Assembly: GCF_001687605.2 (NCBI RefSeq)
Contig: NZ_CP016539.2
Span: 2,634,501-2,698,500 of the forward strand
Source: Planococcus plakortidis
Lineage (GTDB): Bacteria > Bacillota > Bacilli > Bacillales_A > Planococcaceae
Direction: 5' to 3'
DNA: 64,000 nt
Shown here: piece after piece, positions 17,670 through 26,673 of the stretch
Layout: each line of letters starts with the position of its first letter
Numbering within the stretch: the first letter of the stretch is position 1
Translations under genes and position numbers: made by a program
Notes under the pieces: generated by a model
Seen by the model: only the letters and a program-made list of their open reading frames with translations
What the model was told of the DNA's origin: nothing
Databases searched by the model: none

Positions 17670-18092
17670 AGGCTGTCGAGATAGTTAAAAGCCGTATTTT
17701 CCGAAGCTTATTGCTCGCTTTCCGCGGGGCGGGAATCGAGCCTCCTCGTCACTAAAACCGTTGCTCCCACATCTGCTCAACCCTCACTATGTTCGGGCAT
17801 CGCAAAAGAGATCTGCAAGCAGATGCGTCGCAAATGAATGTGCTCAGCTAAGCTTCGCTCATTCATTGCCTGCGGGGTCTCTCAAACCCGTCGCTTCGCT
17901 GCTCCCGCAGGAAAGATAAGGTCGACCTACGGGAGACATTATCTTTGCGAAGTAATGCGCAGCATTATTGAGCAGAAAGGTTTACGAGCAAACACTTCTC
18001 CAAATACTTAAACAGGTCATTGATTTTTGAATGTCAAAAAGATGGTCAGCTTTTAATTTAATAACCGTCTAATAGACTTCTTCAACACTCTG
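17670..18092 (-). repeat. dispersed element, copy A (423 bp)
   Basis: Read on the minus strand it begins CAGAGTGTTGAAGAAGTC and ends TCTCGACAGCCTG, the same ends as copy B at 49448-49755. It shares long, nearly identical blocks with copy B, including a 35-base hairpin (17912-17946) identical in both copies and the tail GCGGAAAGCGAGC ... AAGCTTCGGAAAATACG. Relative to copy B it carries roughly 110 extra bases (about 17755-17870). No convincing protein frame. It lies between two near-identical hairpins. The gap 17537-18135 holds this element and its flanking hairpins and no gene. Confidence 0.85.
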
Positions 18093-18094
18093 AA

Positions 18095-18122
18095 GAGCGG
18101 ATCCCCATTAATGGATCCGCTC
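18095..18122 (-). terminator. hairpin A2, terminator of the beta-propeller gene
   Basis: GAGCGGATCC pairs with GGATCCGCTC (10 bp), 13 bases after the stop of the beta-propeller gene. It lacks a T-run because element A starts two bases beyond it. Near-duplicate of hairpin A1. Confidence 0.7.
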
Positions 18123-18135
18123 CTATCCATCGTCT

Positions 18136-20283
18136 TCATTGCAGCGGCAAAGTGCCGAGCGCTTCGAAATCCGCCAAATGATAACTTGTGATTTCCGCAT
18201 TGGCTACGGTATATAAAGCATCTTTCGCATAGACCAGCCGCTGGACCGAGGTATTCCAGTCTTCGTAAGGCTGGCTTGCCGGTTCGGTCAAATCTGCCGA
18301 TAACTCGATGCCTTGCGGCGTAATAGAATAAACCAGAGCCCCTTCGGCCTGGAATTCAATATACTCCGTGCCGTCGCCTACGTAAATCGATACCGGAAAC
18401 CCGAACAAGTTTTTTTGTTCATGGCGGAACAATGCTTTGTGGTCATACTGCAAGGCCGAATAGGTGCCCGGGCCGCCGATGATTTCCGTATCTGTTTCCT
18501 GTGGATCACCCATGTCACTGACATCAAACAGCGAGAGTTTCATCCCGCCCGTCACGATGCGCGGCTCGCCTCCCCCCTTGACCGGCTCGATTTTCGTATC
18601 GTACCCGAAACCGATCAAATGATTTTCATCGAGAGGATGCAAATAGTTGGAAAACCCAGGGATTTTTAATTCCCCGAGCACTTCCGGGGCTGCCGGATCG
18701 GAAACATCGATGGCAAAGAGCGGATCGGTCTCCCGGAAAGTCACCATATAGGCTTTGCTGCCGATAAAGCGGACCGAATAGATGCGTTCACCCGGCGCCA
18801 AGTTTTCCACTGAACCGGCCTGTTCCAATTGTTCATCCAAAATGAATAAATGGTTTTTCGGTTCGGAAGCCGGTGCCCAGGCAACCCCTTCAGTTGTCGC
18901 CAAGCGGAAATGGCCTTCGAATTCATCCATGGAAAACTGGTTCAACAAGGCTCCCTGGACACGGGCCGAAGCGATGAATTCCACCGAGATGCCGTCCAAT
19001 CCGAATTTGAAGATTTCCGTATCCGCTTGCTGCGGTACCCAAAGTGCCGTGTCCTCAAACTCCCCTTCAGCCGTCTCGAAAGCGGAAGCAGTCAAATAGA
19101 GATGCTGCTCGTTCATGTAAAGCTGCTCATTGCCGCCCAGAAAGCCTTTGGTGGAAATTTCATTGGAACCGGGCGTATCCAGGTTGATGGAGGCAATGAC
19201 GCTATAGCTTCCTTCCATCGTTCCTGGCAGGATGGTCAAGTCTTCGTATGGCAAGGGTCCAAGCTCTCCGCCATCCTTGGAATCGAACAGCCTTGGCCGC
19301 AGCTCCATATTCGGCTGCTCCTCCAATATCCAGTAGTTCGGGAACACGTTGCTGACATAACGGAGGATGCCACCCGAAAACCTCGCATTATTGAATGTAC
19401 CTTCGTTGCCGAATTCACGGATCAGTTGAGGATTGCCAGGCGAAGCTACATCGTAGAGAGAGACGACCGTGATGCCGGAGTATGGCATGAAGCTTTCCAT
19501 TTCCGCATCCGCTTCGGTTCCCATGAGCGAAAAGCGGCTTGAAATGACAGCAAGCGTATCGCCCGATAGGAATAATCTTTCGGGATACATTTCCCCGTCG
19601 AACTCCAGGGCTGCCGCAAGTTCCATATTTCCAGGGTCCCTGATGTCGGAAATCATCACGCGCGATTCACTGATGGAATATAAATAATCGCCGTCCGTTT
19701 GCACAATATCCCCTTCATCAACGCCTTCGACTTGGTTATTGGTCGTCGAATGGTCGCCGCCCCCCATTCCTCCCGATTCGCCTGAAGCGCTGTCTTCCGC
19801 TTCATCGACCCCTTCACCGAAACCTCTGTAGAACGGGTTATCTTTTTGCAATTTGAGCAGGCGGGTAAAATAAGTACGCAGCTCTTCTTTCCCGGCCAAA
19901 TTCTGGACTTCGTCTTGTATCGTGAACTCGAGCTGGTTTGTCGACAGGGTTTTCAGGAAGCTGCTGGCTAAAGCGGATTTGGTGACATGAAGCGTATAAT
20001 CCCCACTTTCGATGTCCGGAACTTCAAGTGTCCGGCCGCCATTCGCCAACTGCATATCCATCTCGAGCTTTTGGCCATCCGCATCCGTAAGATAAACGGC
20101 ACCTTTCTCGATTGCATCCATATCGAGCGGCGCTGAGAAGTTCGCCCGCCATCCCGATTCCGATAACGCTGTGGACGAACCGCTGATTGCCACATTTTCC
20201 GTCAGCAAGGCAAATGCTGTGCCGGAAAACACCAAAAGAATCGCTGCGATCCACCAAGCTTTGCTCCATTTCACGAAAACCAC
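18136..20283 (-). CDS. secreted beta-propeller domain protein
   Basis: A 715-residue exported protein. One N-terminal hydrophobic helix (about 8-27; signal peptide or anchor) is followed by an Ig-like SbsA-type region (about 30-125), then the marker NNQVEGVDEGDIVQTDGDY (about residue 185) of the beta-propeller family PF09826 and a repeat-rich propeller to the end. Function in Bacillales is not established; cell-surface location is likely. Start GTG 20283, with GTG 20274 an alternative better placed for GAAAGG. Its terminator region is occupied by element A. Confidence 0.85.
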   Translation of the reverse strand: MVFVKWSKAWWIAAILLVFSGTAFALLTENVAISGSSTALSESGWRANFSAPLDMDAIEKGAVYLTDADGQKLEMDMQLANGGRTLEVPDIESGDYTLHVTKSALASSFLKTLSTNQLEFTIQDEVQNLAGKEELRTYFTRLLKLQKDNPFYRGFGEGVDEAEDSASGESGGMGGGDHSTTNNQVEGVDEGDIVQTDGDYLYSISESRVMISDIRDPGNMELAAALEFDGEMYPERLFLSGDTLAVISSRFSLMGTEADAEMESFMPYSGITVVSLYDVASPGNPQLIREFGNEGTFNNARFSGGILRYVSNVFPNYWILEEQPNMELRPRLFDSKDGGELGPLPYEDLTILPGTMEGSYSVIASINLDTPGSNEISTKGFLGGNEQLYMNEQHLYLTASAFETAEGEFEDTALWVPQQADTEIFKFGLDGISVEFIASARVQGALLNQFSMDEFEGHFRLATTEGVAWAPASEPKNHLFILDEQLEQAGSVENLAPGERIYSVRFIGSKAYMVTFRETDPLFAIDVSDPAAPEVLGELKIPGFSNYLHPLDENHLIGFGYDTKIEPVKGGGEPRIVTGGMKLSLFDVSDMGDPQETDTEIIGGPGTYSALQYDHKALFRHEQKNLFGFPVSIYVGDGTEYIEFQAEGALVYSITPQGIELSADLTEPASQPYEDWNTSVQRLVYAKDALYTVANAEITSYHLADFEALGTLPLQ

Positions 20284-20345
20284 GACCTTTCCCGTGCCAT
20301 TTATCCATTAGACCTCTCACGGTTCGAAAAAGTTACAAGCTGTTT

Positions 20346-21524
20346 TCAACCAGATGCATGAATTTCGTTGAAAATTTCCTGGAAGCGCTCGAATGGCTCT
20401 TCCGTATTGCCGCCTCCTTGCGCAAGCGCAGGTGTCCCGCCTCCCTTGCCGTCCGTTTCAGCCAACAAGCGCTTCAAGGTCTCCCGCATGTCGGCAGCAG
20501 ATTCAGCGCCACGGGCACATACAAACCGGATACGGCCTTCTGCCTGTGCTGCGAACAATATACAGGCAGCGGGGTGTTCTTCAGTGGCCAGGCGCGCCAG
20601 CTGCTGCAATTCCTTGACTGGCCGGTCGCCGAAATTCCGGATGGCCATGCCGTTTTCGGGTGTCAAGGTCTTGGCTTCTGCCAACAGAAGCTGTTTTTTC
20701 AATTCCATAATTTCCTTGTCGGCTGCCGCCTTTTCTGACAGCAGGACATCTGCAGCCTGCACCAGTTCAGCGAGCGGGGCATTCAGCTTCCCGATCAATG
20801 CATCGCTCGTGTCGCTCAACTTGCCGAAATGTCCAAGCGCACGTTCACCGCATAGGAAATAAAGCCTTGTGCCGCCTTTCGCTTTTTCCGTGCCAATGAT
20901 TTTCAATAGCCCGATGCCCGCGGTATTGTCAGGATGGGTGCCGCCGCATGCGTTCAAATCGATGCCATCCATTTCCACCAGGCGAATGTCCCCACTAACT
21001 GCGGGCGGCTTACGAAGATCCAATTGCGCGAGCTGATCTTCATTTACCCAACGTGTCCGGATCGGCAAATGGCGGCTAATGATCCGATTTGCTTCGAGTT
21101 CCACTTGCCGCAAGGTTTCCCGGTCGATTGACGCCTTATGCAAATCGATCGACACCCGCTCTTGCCCGAGGTGGAAACTGGTAGTCCGGTAGCCGTGGCG
21201 ATCTTCCAGTAAAGCGCTTAAAAGGTGCTGCCCCGCATGCTGCTGCATATGCTCCCATCTTTTCTGCCAATCCAGCTTTGCTTGATATCGGCCGGGCTCA
21301 AGCTGCCGGTCCAGATAATGCCGGATCTCCCCGGCCTGGTTTTGGACATCCAGTACGGGGGCTGTGCCAATCATTCCCTGGTCTGCGGGCTGCCCTCCCC
21401 CTTCCGGATAAAAGCAGGTCTGGTCGAGCACTACATACTGGCCGCGCCCATCATTTGCCGACTCGGTGACTTGTACCGTCGTTTCCTTTAAATAAGCATC
21501 TTCGTAATATAGTTTCCTGGTCAT
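20346..21524 (-). CDS. alanyl-tRNA editing protein (AlaX-long type)
   Basis: A 392-residue trans-editing protein that hydrolyses mischarged Ser- or Gly-tRNA(Ala). It has the AlaRS editing-domain zinc motifs HAGQHLLSA (HxxxH) and CGGTH (CxxxH), the FYPEGGGQPAD motif near residue 40, and a C-terminal DHHA1-like region ending GGGTPALAQGGG. The synthetase catalytic domain is absent. ATG 21524 has GGAG 7 bases upstream; the in-frame GTG at 21542 lies before that site and is unlikely. Monocistronic and cytosolic. Confidence 0.93.
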   Translation of the reverse strand: MTRKLYYEDAYLKETTVQVTESANDGRGQYVVLDQTCFYPEGGGQPADQGMIGTAPVLDVQNQAGEIRHYLDRQLEPGRYQAKLDWQKRWEHMQQHAGQHLLSALLEDRHGYRTTSFHLGQERVSIDLHKASIDRETLRQVELEANRIISRHLPIRTRWVNEDQLAQLDLRKPPAVSGDIRLVEMDGIDLNACGGTHPDNTAGIGLLKIIGTEKAKGGTRLYFLCGERALGHFGKLSDTSDALIGKLNAPLAELVQAADVLLSEKAAADKEIMELKKQLLLAEAKTLTPENGMAIRNFGDRPVKELQQLARLATEEHPAACILFAAQAEGRIRFVCARGAESAADMRETLKRLLAETDGKGGGTPALAQGGGNTEEPFERFQEIFNEIHASG

Positions 21525-21617
21525 ATGAGCACTCCTTTTCACTGAATTGCGCAGCGAGTTTACTGCCCCTCTATAAGTGGAATGGTTGAGTAATGATGAA
21601 GAATGGAGGACTTACGC

Positions 21618-22529
21618 ATGGCCGGATTCACGCATTCCGTATTATTGTATAATGCACAGGCAGGCGCGTCCACGCTTGATGCGGTCATGGGCTTGGCCGT
21701 ACCGCAACTCGCCGCAGCTTCGAAGACATTGGAACTGATCAAGACCGATTCCCCGGAAGAAATGGAATCGGCCTGTCGCTCTGCCGCTGGACGCGCAGAC
21801 GCATTATTTGTCGCAGGCGGCGACGGCACAGTCCATTTAGCGGCACGCGCACTCAGCACAATCGACAATCCGCCGCCTCTCGGAATCTTGCCGAGCGGGA
21901 CGTGCAACGATTTTGCGCGCACGATGAATATCCCTTTATACCTCGATGAAGCCGCAAGAAGCTTGAGCCAAGGGAAACTGGAGCAAGTCGACACGGCCAC
22001 TCTCAATGAAGGAACGTTCCTGAATTTTGCCGGCATCGGCCTGATTACAGACGCTTCCTTCAATATCGCCCCCGACTTAAAGGAGCGTTATGGCAAACTC
22101 AGCTATTTCATGAGCGCGATGCAGACGATGAGGCAGGCAGAGCCGTTTAAGGTATCCATGTCGATCGACGGCCAATCGTATGAAGAAGAAGCCGTGTTGG
22201 TATTAGCGATGAACGGGAAATCCATCGGCACCCATTTGTTTCCGATGCAGAGCATCGACCCGGCTGATGGGCTTTTGGATGTATTCATCATCCAAAGCTC
22301 GTCGTTCGCCGCGATACGCGAATGGTTTTCCCTATCAAAACCGGACCTTACTGCGGAAGATCTCGAGCATATCATCCATCTACAAGGGCGGGACATCGAG
22401 ATCCATACGGAGGCTTCGATGGATGTCGATACAGACGGCGAAATCTACATGAAGACGCCAGCTTCGATTCGTGTCCAACCGGGAAAGCTCAATTTGCTTG
22501 TGCCGAACGAAGAAGATATTTTCACATGA
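21618..22529 (+). CDS. diacylglycerol kinase family lipid kinase
   Basis: A 303-residue DagK/YegS-type kinase. VAGGDGTVHLAARAL (about residue 66) is the ATP-binding GGDGT motif and LGILPSGTCNDFAR (about 90) the second conserved loop; LVLAMNGKSIGTHLFP and DPADGLLDVFII are the usual C-domain motifs. Such enzymes phosphorylate diacylglycerol or a related lipid at the membrane. GGAGG at 21606-21610 fits ATG 21618; an ATG at 21603 overlaps the ribosome binding site. Divergent from the alaX gene. Confidence 0.88.
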   Translation: MAGFTHSVLLYNAQAGASTLDAVMGLAVPQLAAASKTLELIKTDSPEEMESACRSAAGRADALFVAGGDGTVHLAARALSTIDNPPPLGILPSGTCNDFARTMNIPLYLDEAARSLSQGKLEQVDTATLNEGTFLNFAGIGLITDASFNIAPDLKERYGKLSYFMSAMQTMRQAEPFKVSMSIDGQSYEEEAVLVLAMNGKSIGTHLFPMQSIDPADGLLDVFIIQSSSFAAIREWFSLSKPDLTAEDLEHIIHLQGRDIEIHTEASMDVDTDGEIYMKTPASIRVQPGKLNLLVPNEEDIFT

Positions 22530-22531
22530 AA

Positions 22532-22587
22532 AACCACCGGAGTGATCCGGTGGTTCAAGCGGGCGGGGACATGCCCGCTCTTTTTTT
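22532..22587 (+). terminator. tandem hairpins, second with a T-run
   Basis: AACCACCGGA/TCCGGTGGTT (22532-22555), then GCGGGC/GCCCGC (22559-22578) followed by TCTTTTTTT. It ends the lipid kinase gene and may also serve the converging acyl-CoA dehydrogenase operon. Confidence 0.85.
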
Positions 22588-22600
22588 ATGCACAGACCAA

Positions 22601-23791
22601 TCAGCCGAATGGCCAGGCAGGCAACATGCGATTCAATTCCTTGTCCTGACGCTTTCCGAGCACATACTCTGCCTGCATGAGCGTATGGATCTCCCGGGTG
22701 CCTTCATAGATGACCGGCGCTTTGGAATTGCGCAAGTAGCGGGCGACGGGATAATCATCGGAATAACCGTAGGCACCGTGAATTTGGACCGCATCGTCTG
22801 CGGCTTTATTGGCAAAATCACATGCCTGCCATTTTGCAAGCGAGGTTTCACGCGTATTGCGCTTGCCGTTGTTCTTCAATTCACCCGCCCGGTAGACAAG
22901 CAAGCGGCTCATCTGATAGCCTGCTTCCATATTGGCGAGCATCTGTTGCACCAGTTGATGCTCACCGATCGGCTTGCCGAAGGTCGTCCGTGTCTTGCAG
23001 TAATCCAGGGATGCTTCCAGACAGGCCATCATCAAGCCGCATGCGCCGGCAGCGACCGTGAAACGGCCATTGTCCAGTGACGCCATCGCAATCTTGAACC
23101 CTTCGCCTTCTTCGCCGAGCCGGTTGCTTGACGGGATGCGCACATCCTCCATGAACAATTCACCCGTATTGCCGGCACGTATGCCGTATTTTCCTTTGAT
23201 GGCTTTGGAAGAAAACCCTGCCCGTCCACGTTCCACGATAAATGCCGAAATGCCGCCATGCGTTTTTTCCTTATCGGTATAGGCGAAGATGAGGAAATGG
23301 TCTGCTTGATCGCAGAGTGAAATCCAAGTTTTTTGCCCGTTCAGTACGTAATCGTCCCCATCGCGTTTGGCCGTTGTCGAAAGTGCCGCCACATCCGAGC
23401 CGGCTCCTGGCTCCGTCAATCCGAAGGCGCCAATTTTTTCGCCTTTCGCCTGTGGGATCAAAAACTGCTGTTTTTGTTCTTCCGTTCCCCATTGCAAAAG
23501 CGATAGTGAATTCAAACCGGTATGCACCGAAACAGCCGTGCGGAATGTGGTATCGCCGCGCTCCAGTTCTTCGCAGACGATCGCGAGCGAATTATAATCC
23601 ATGCCGCTGCCGCCGTAAACTTCGGGAATGCATACCCCCATAAGCCCGAGATCGGCCAGGCGCTGCCAGATTTCTTCCGGGAAACTCCCCTTGATGTCCC
23701 AGTCTTTTATATGTGGCATTATTTCTTCATCGACAAACTTCCGGACGGTTTTACGCAGCATCTTTTGTTCTTCGCTATGTTCAAAATCCAT
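22601..23791 (-). CDS. acyl-CoA dehydrogenase, possibly glutaryl-CoA type
   Basis: A 396-residue flavoprotein. FGLTEPGAGSD (about 122) and QKTWIS (about 154) are the FAD motifs, and PVIYEGTREIH (about 359-369) holds the catalytic-base Glu. The segment ELERGDTTFRTAVSVHTGL resembles the Arg-containing stretch of glutaryl-CoA dehydrogenases (ELERVDSGYRSAMS type in my memory), where the Arg binds the substrate carboxylate. With the two upstream genes, glutaryl-CoA oxidation and decarboxylation is a reasonable inference; a short-chain or branched-chain acyl-CoA enzyme is the alternative. Last gene of a three-gene unit. Confidence 0.82.
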   Translation of the reverse strand: MDFEHSEEQKMLRKTVRKFVDEEIMPHIKDWDIKGSFPEEIWQRLADLGLMGVCIPEVYGGSGMDYNSLAIVCEELERGDTTFRTAVSVHTGLNSLSLLQWGTEEQKQQFLIPQAKGEKIGAFGLTEPGAGSDVAALSTTAKRDGDDYVLNGQKTWISLCDQADHFLIFAYTDKEKTHGGISAFIVERGRAGFSSKAIKGKYGIRAGNTGELFMEDVRIPSSNRLGEEGEGFKIAMASLDNGRFTVAAGACGLMMACLEASLDYCKTRTTFGKPIGEHQLVQQMLANMEAGYQMSRLLVYRAGELKNNGKRNTRETSLAKWQACDFANKAADDAVQIHGAYGYSDDYPVARYLRNSKAPVIYEGTREIHTLMQAEYVLGKRQDKELNRMLPAWPFG

Positions 23792-23806
23792 GCTGTTCCC
23801 TCCTTG

Positions 23807-24973
23807 CTAGTTGTGATGCGTTGCCCGCTGCACTGTTTCGTGTATGTTTACGCCGCGCTTCTTCATTTCGGCGATGTATTCAGCACCCGGCACAATCTGT
23901 TCCGGTGGATAGACGCCGCGTTTTTGGATGCGCCCATCGGCGATCATCTGCGCCACCACGGAAATGCTGTAGGCCGTGGCCTGCGCCATCGCCGTCACAC
24001 CGGTTGACTCATCGCGAATGGTTACCATTTCATATCGGTATGTGCACTCCTCTTGCTCTTTCACGCCGGAAACCGTCACGCGCAAAAGCACGGCATCTTT
24101 CTCGTCACCGAGTTCCGTAATCGGCTCGAGCACTTTCAGCAATACTTCGCGGAGTGACACTTCATGCCCGCCTGCGGTCACTTTTCCTTCATGATCCGTC
24201 AAGCCCAATTCGACAAGTAAGCGAAACTTATCGGCGTGTCCCCGGTAACGGATCGTTTTGTATTCCAGCGAATCCACATCCTGGAACGTTTTCGTCAAAG
24301 TCGACGTGCCGCCGGATGTATGGAACGCTTCCAACTCGCCGAAGCCTTCAAATGCGATCGGCTCGATTTCCGATAACGATTCGACTTCTTCCAGTTCACC
24401 GCCGCGGATGACATGCGACGGGTCGGTGTAATGGTCGAAAACGCCTTCGAGCGAGAAAACGTGTTTGTATTCGAGCGGCGGTTCCGGATGGAGCGGTATG
24501 CCCCCGACATAAATCCGGATCGATTCGACCTCGTCCAATTGACTCGCACCATAGCCGGTTAAAATATTGATCATTCCTGGCGCAACGCCCAGGTCGGGGA
24601 TGATGGTCACGCCTTGGCTCGACGCTTGCTCATGCATGGCGAGCACCTTATCCGTAGCACCGCCGATATGCCCTCCGAGATCGACCGAATGAACACCGCA
24701 TTCAATCGCAAGTTTCGCTACTTTCTCATTAAATGTATAGAATAGCGCATTGATCACGACATCCGCCTGTGCGATGACTTGCTTCAGTTCGTCGTCACGG
24801 CCGGCATCCATCTTGGCGATTTCCAGCCGGGAATCGCCCAATTGCCGGCGGAACGCTTCCGCTTTTTCCGTAGTCCGGTCCGCCAGAATCACTTTCTCTA
24901 CCTGCTCGTTGCGAAGTAAATCACGCGCTGCTTGTTTTCCCATCAATCCAGCTCCGAGTACCGCAAATTTCAT
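23807..24973 (-). CDS. lysine 6-dehydrogenase / saccharopine dehydrogenase-like
   Basis: A 388-residue NAD(P)-dependent enzyme of the saccharopine dehydrogenase fold: [16 protein letters not shown] (residues 4-19) is the dinucleotide-binding loop, then [43 protein letters not shown] and HTSGGTSTL. These blocks and the length closely recall the lysine 6-dehydrogenase of Geobacillus, which oxidises L-lysine to aminoadipate semialdehyde/piperideine carboxylate with release of ammonia. The gene lies 14 bases after an aldehyde dehydrogenase that could oxidise that product. True saccharopine cleavage is the alternative. Confidence 0.8.
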   Translation of the reverse strand: MKFAVLGAGLMGKQAARDLLRNEQVEKVILADRTTEKAEAFRRQLGDSRLEIAKMDAGRDDELKQVIAQADVVINALFYTFNEKVAKLAIECGVHSVDLGGHIGGATDKVLAMHEQASSQGVTIIPDLGVAPGMINILTGYGASQLDEVESIRIYVGGIPLHPEPPLEYKHVFSLEGVFDHYTDPSHVIRGGELEEVESLSEIEPIAFEGFGELEAFHTSGGTSTLTKTFQDVDSLEYKTIRYRGHADKFRLLVELGLTDHEGKVTAGGHEVSLREVLLKVLEPITELGDEKDAVLLRVTVSGVKEQEECTYRYEMVTIRDESTGVTAMAQATAYSISVVAQMIADGRIQKRGVYPPEQIVPGAEYIAEMKKRGVNIHETVQRATHHN

Positions 24974-24987
24974 CTCCGCCGCCCCCT

Positions 24988-26469
24988 TTATGCTTCGTTG
25001 TCGATCTGTGCACGCTGCAATTTGCCGCTAAAATCCACATAGACGCTTTTCCATTCCGTGAAGACGTCGAGTGCCGCGACGCCTGAATCGCGGTGGCCAT
25101 TGCCGGTGCCTTTCGTGCCGCCAAACGGCAAATGGATTTCAGCCCCCGTGGTGCCTGCGTTGATGTAGACGATGCCGGTATCGAGGTCGCGCTGCGCTTT
25201 GAATGCCCGGTTGACATCCGCCGTGAAAATCGAACTCGACAAGCCGTAAATGACGCCGTTATTCACTTCAATCGCTTCTTCAAAACTTGCGACCTCAATC
25301 AAAGAAATAACCGGGCCGAAAATTTCTTCCTGCGCAATACGCATGTCCGGCGTGACACCTGCAAACAATGTCGGTGCGTAATAGTTCCCTTGATCATAAT
25401 GGCCGCCAGTCAAAATTTCGCCGCCCTTGACGAGTTCTGCGCCTTCACCCTTGCCGATTTCGATATAGGAATGGATTTTCTCCAGCGCTTTCTTATTGAT
25501 GACTGGGCCGATTTTGACCGATTCGTCCATGCCGTCGCCGATCGTCAATTTATCCATCTTTTCGAGCAGGCGCTGCTGTAATTGCTCTTTCGCATCTTTG
25601 TGCACGATGACACGGCTGCAGGCCGTGCAACGCTGGCCGGCTGTGCCGAACGCACTCCACAAAATACCGTCCACCGCCAGGTCCAGATCCGCATCGTCCA
25701 TGACGATGACCGCATTTTTCCCACCCATCTCAAGCGATACTTTCTTCAAGTGGCGACCGCCGAGTTCCGCAACTTTGCGGCCTGTATCGGTCGATCCGGT
25801 AAATGAAATGACCCGGATATCGGGATGTTCGATCATCGCCGTCCCGACTTCTGAACCGGAACCGAAAACGATATTGGCGACACCATCCGGCAAGCCGGCT
25901 TCCTTGAAAATCTTAGCCATTTCATAAGCCATCATCGGTGTTTCCGTTGCCGGTTTCCAAATGAAGGTGTTACCCGCCACGATTGCCGGAAACGATTTCC
26001 ATGTAGCGATCGCTACCGGAAAATTCCACGGGGTGATGAGCCCGACGACACCGATCGGCGCACGGATACTCATCGCAAATTTATCCGCCAGTTCCGAAGG
26101 CGTCGTTTCGCCAAACAACCTTCTGCCCTCGCCCGCCATATAGAACGCCATATCGATGCCTTCCTGAACCTCACCGCGCCCTTCTTCGATCACTTTGCCC
26201 ATTTCCTTTGTCAGCACCGACGCTAAGTGCTCTTTCCGCTCTTTCATCAAGCGTCCGATTTCATACAGATAATCCGCGCGTTTCGGTGCCGGGACAAGCG
26301 CCCATTTTTTCTGGGCTTTCTTGGCTGCCTTTACCGCTTCCTCCACGTTTTTGGCAGTTGAACGCTGCACGCTTGCCAGCTCTTCCCCTGTTGCCGGGTT
26401 GACGACCGGCACAAATTCGGCGCCCCCCTCCTGCAGGAACTCCCCATTCACAAAATTCGTCAGTTTCAT
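24988..26469 (-). CDS. aldehyde dehydrogenase (probable aminoadipate-semialdehyde type)
   Basis: A 493-residue NAD(P)-dependent dehydrogenase. [17 protein letters not shown] (about 155), [11 protein letters not shown] (about 233), the general-base Glu in LEMGGKNA (about 256) and the nucleophile Cys in GQRCTACSR (about 291) are intact, with [16 protein letters not shown] near the end. First gene of a three-gene operon with a lysine 6-dehydrogenase-like gene and an acyl-CoA dehydrogenase, so the likely substrate is aminoadipate semialdehyde. ATG 26469 follows AAAGGGG; a longer frame from 26508 crosses the cre site and is unlikely. Confidence 0.88.
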   Translation of the reverse strand: MKLTNFVNGEFLQEGGAEFVPVVNPATGEELASVQRSTAKNVEEAVKAAKKAQKKWALVPAPKRADYLYEIGRLMKERKEHLASVLTKEMGKVIEEGRGEVQEGIDMAFYMAGEGRRLFGETTPSELADKFAMSIRAPIGVVGLITPWNFPVAIATWKSFPAIVAGNTFIWKPATETPMMAYEMAKIFKEAGLPDGVANIVFGSGSEVGTAMIEHPDIRVISFTGSTDTGRKVAELGGRHLKKVSLEMGGKNAVIVMDDADLDLAVDGILWSAFGTAGQRCTACSRVIVHKDAKEQLQQRLLEKMDKLTIGDGMDESVKIGPVINKKALEKIHSYIEIGKGEGAELVKGGEILTGGHYDQGNYYAPTLFAGVTPDMRIAQEEIFGPVISLIEVASFEEAIEVNNGVIYGLSSSIFTADVNRAFKAQRDLDTGIVYINAGTTGAEIHLPFGGTKGTGNGHRDSGVAALDVFTEWKSVYVDFSGKLQRAQIDNEA

Positions 26470-26493
26470 CGAATTACCCCTTTCCACAATGAA

Positions 26494-26507
26494 TGTAAAC
26501 GCTTTCA
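26494..26507 (-). promoter_or_regulatory. cre-like site for CcpA
   Basis: TGTAAACGCTTTCA fits the core cre consensus TGNAANCGNNNNCA completely. It lies 25 bases upstream of the aldehyde dehydrogenase start, where bound CcpA would block initiation or early transcription, so the operon should be repressed on good carbon sources. Confidence 0.7.
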
Positions 26508-26624
26508 CTATCTACTCTATTCCCTACAAAACCAAAAACTCCTACATGCTTTCGCAAGTTCCTCCGATTAGTTTGTCAAGCTGCGCACATTCGGCCATTT
26601 TCCAGGAAAATTCCCCGGAAACGG

Positions 26625-26653
26625 TTGACACTGACCATTCGTCATAGTCTAAT
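26625..26653 (+). promoter_or_regulatory. MerR-family promoter with embedded operator
   Basis: -35 TTGACA (26625-26630), 17-base spacer, -10 TCTAAT (26648-26653). Within it lies an inverted repeat, GACACTGAC (26627-26635), five bases, GTCATAGTC (26641-26649), with 7 of 9 positions symmetric. A dyad between -35 and -10 is the classic MerR-family operator, so the regulator probably controls its own transcription. Confidence 0.72.
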
Positions 26654-26673
26654 CAAGAGTAGAGGTGATTGAA

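Noticed and set aside
17639-18122. CRISPR array or phage attachment site
   Set aside because: Only two near-direct hairpin repeats around a single 420-bp unit; no regularly spaced short repeats, no cas genes, integrase or tRNA.
22601-24973. Several long plus-strand frames opposite the lysine-catabolism operon
   Set aside because: They are compositional shadows in GC-rich codons, with no ribosome binding site and no recognisable domains.
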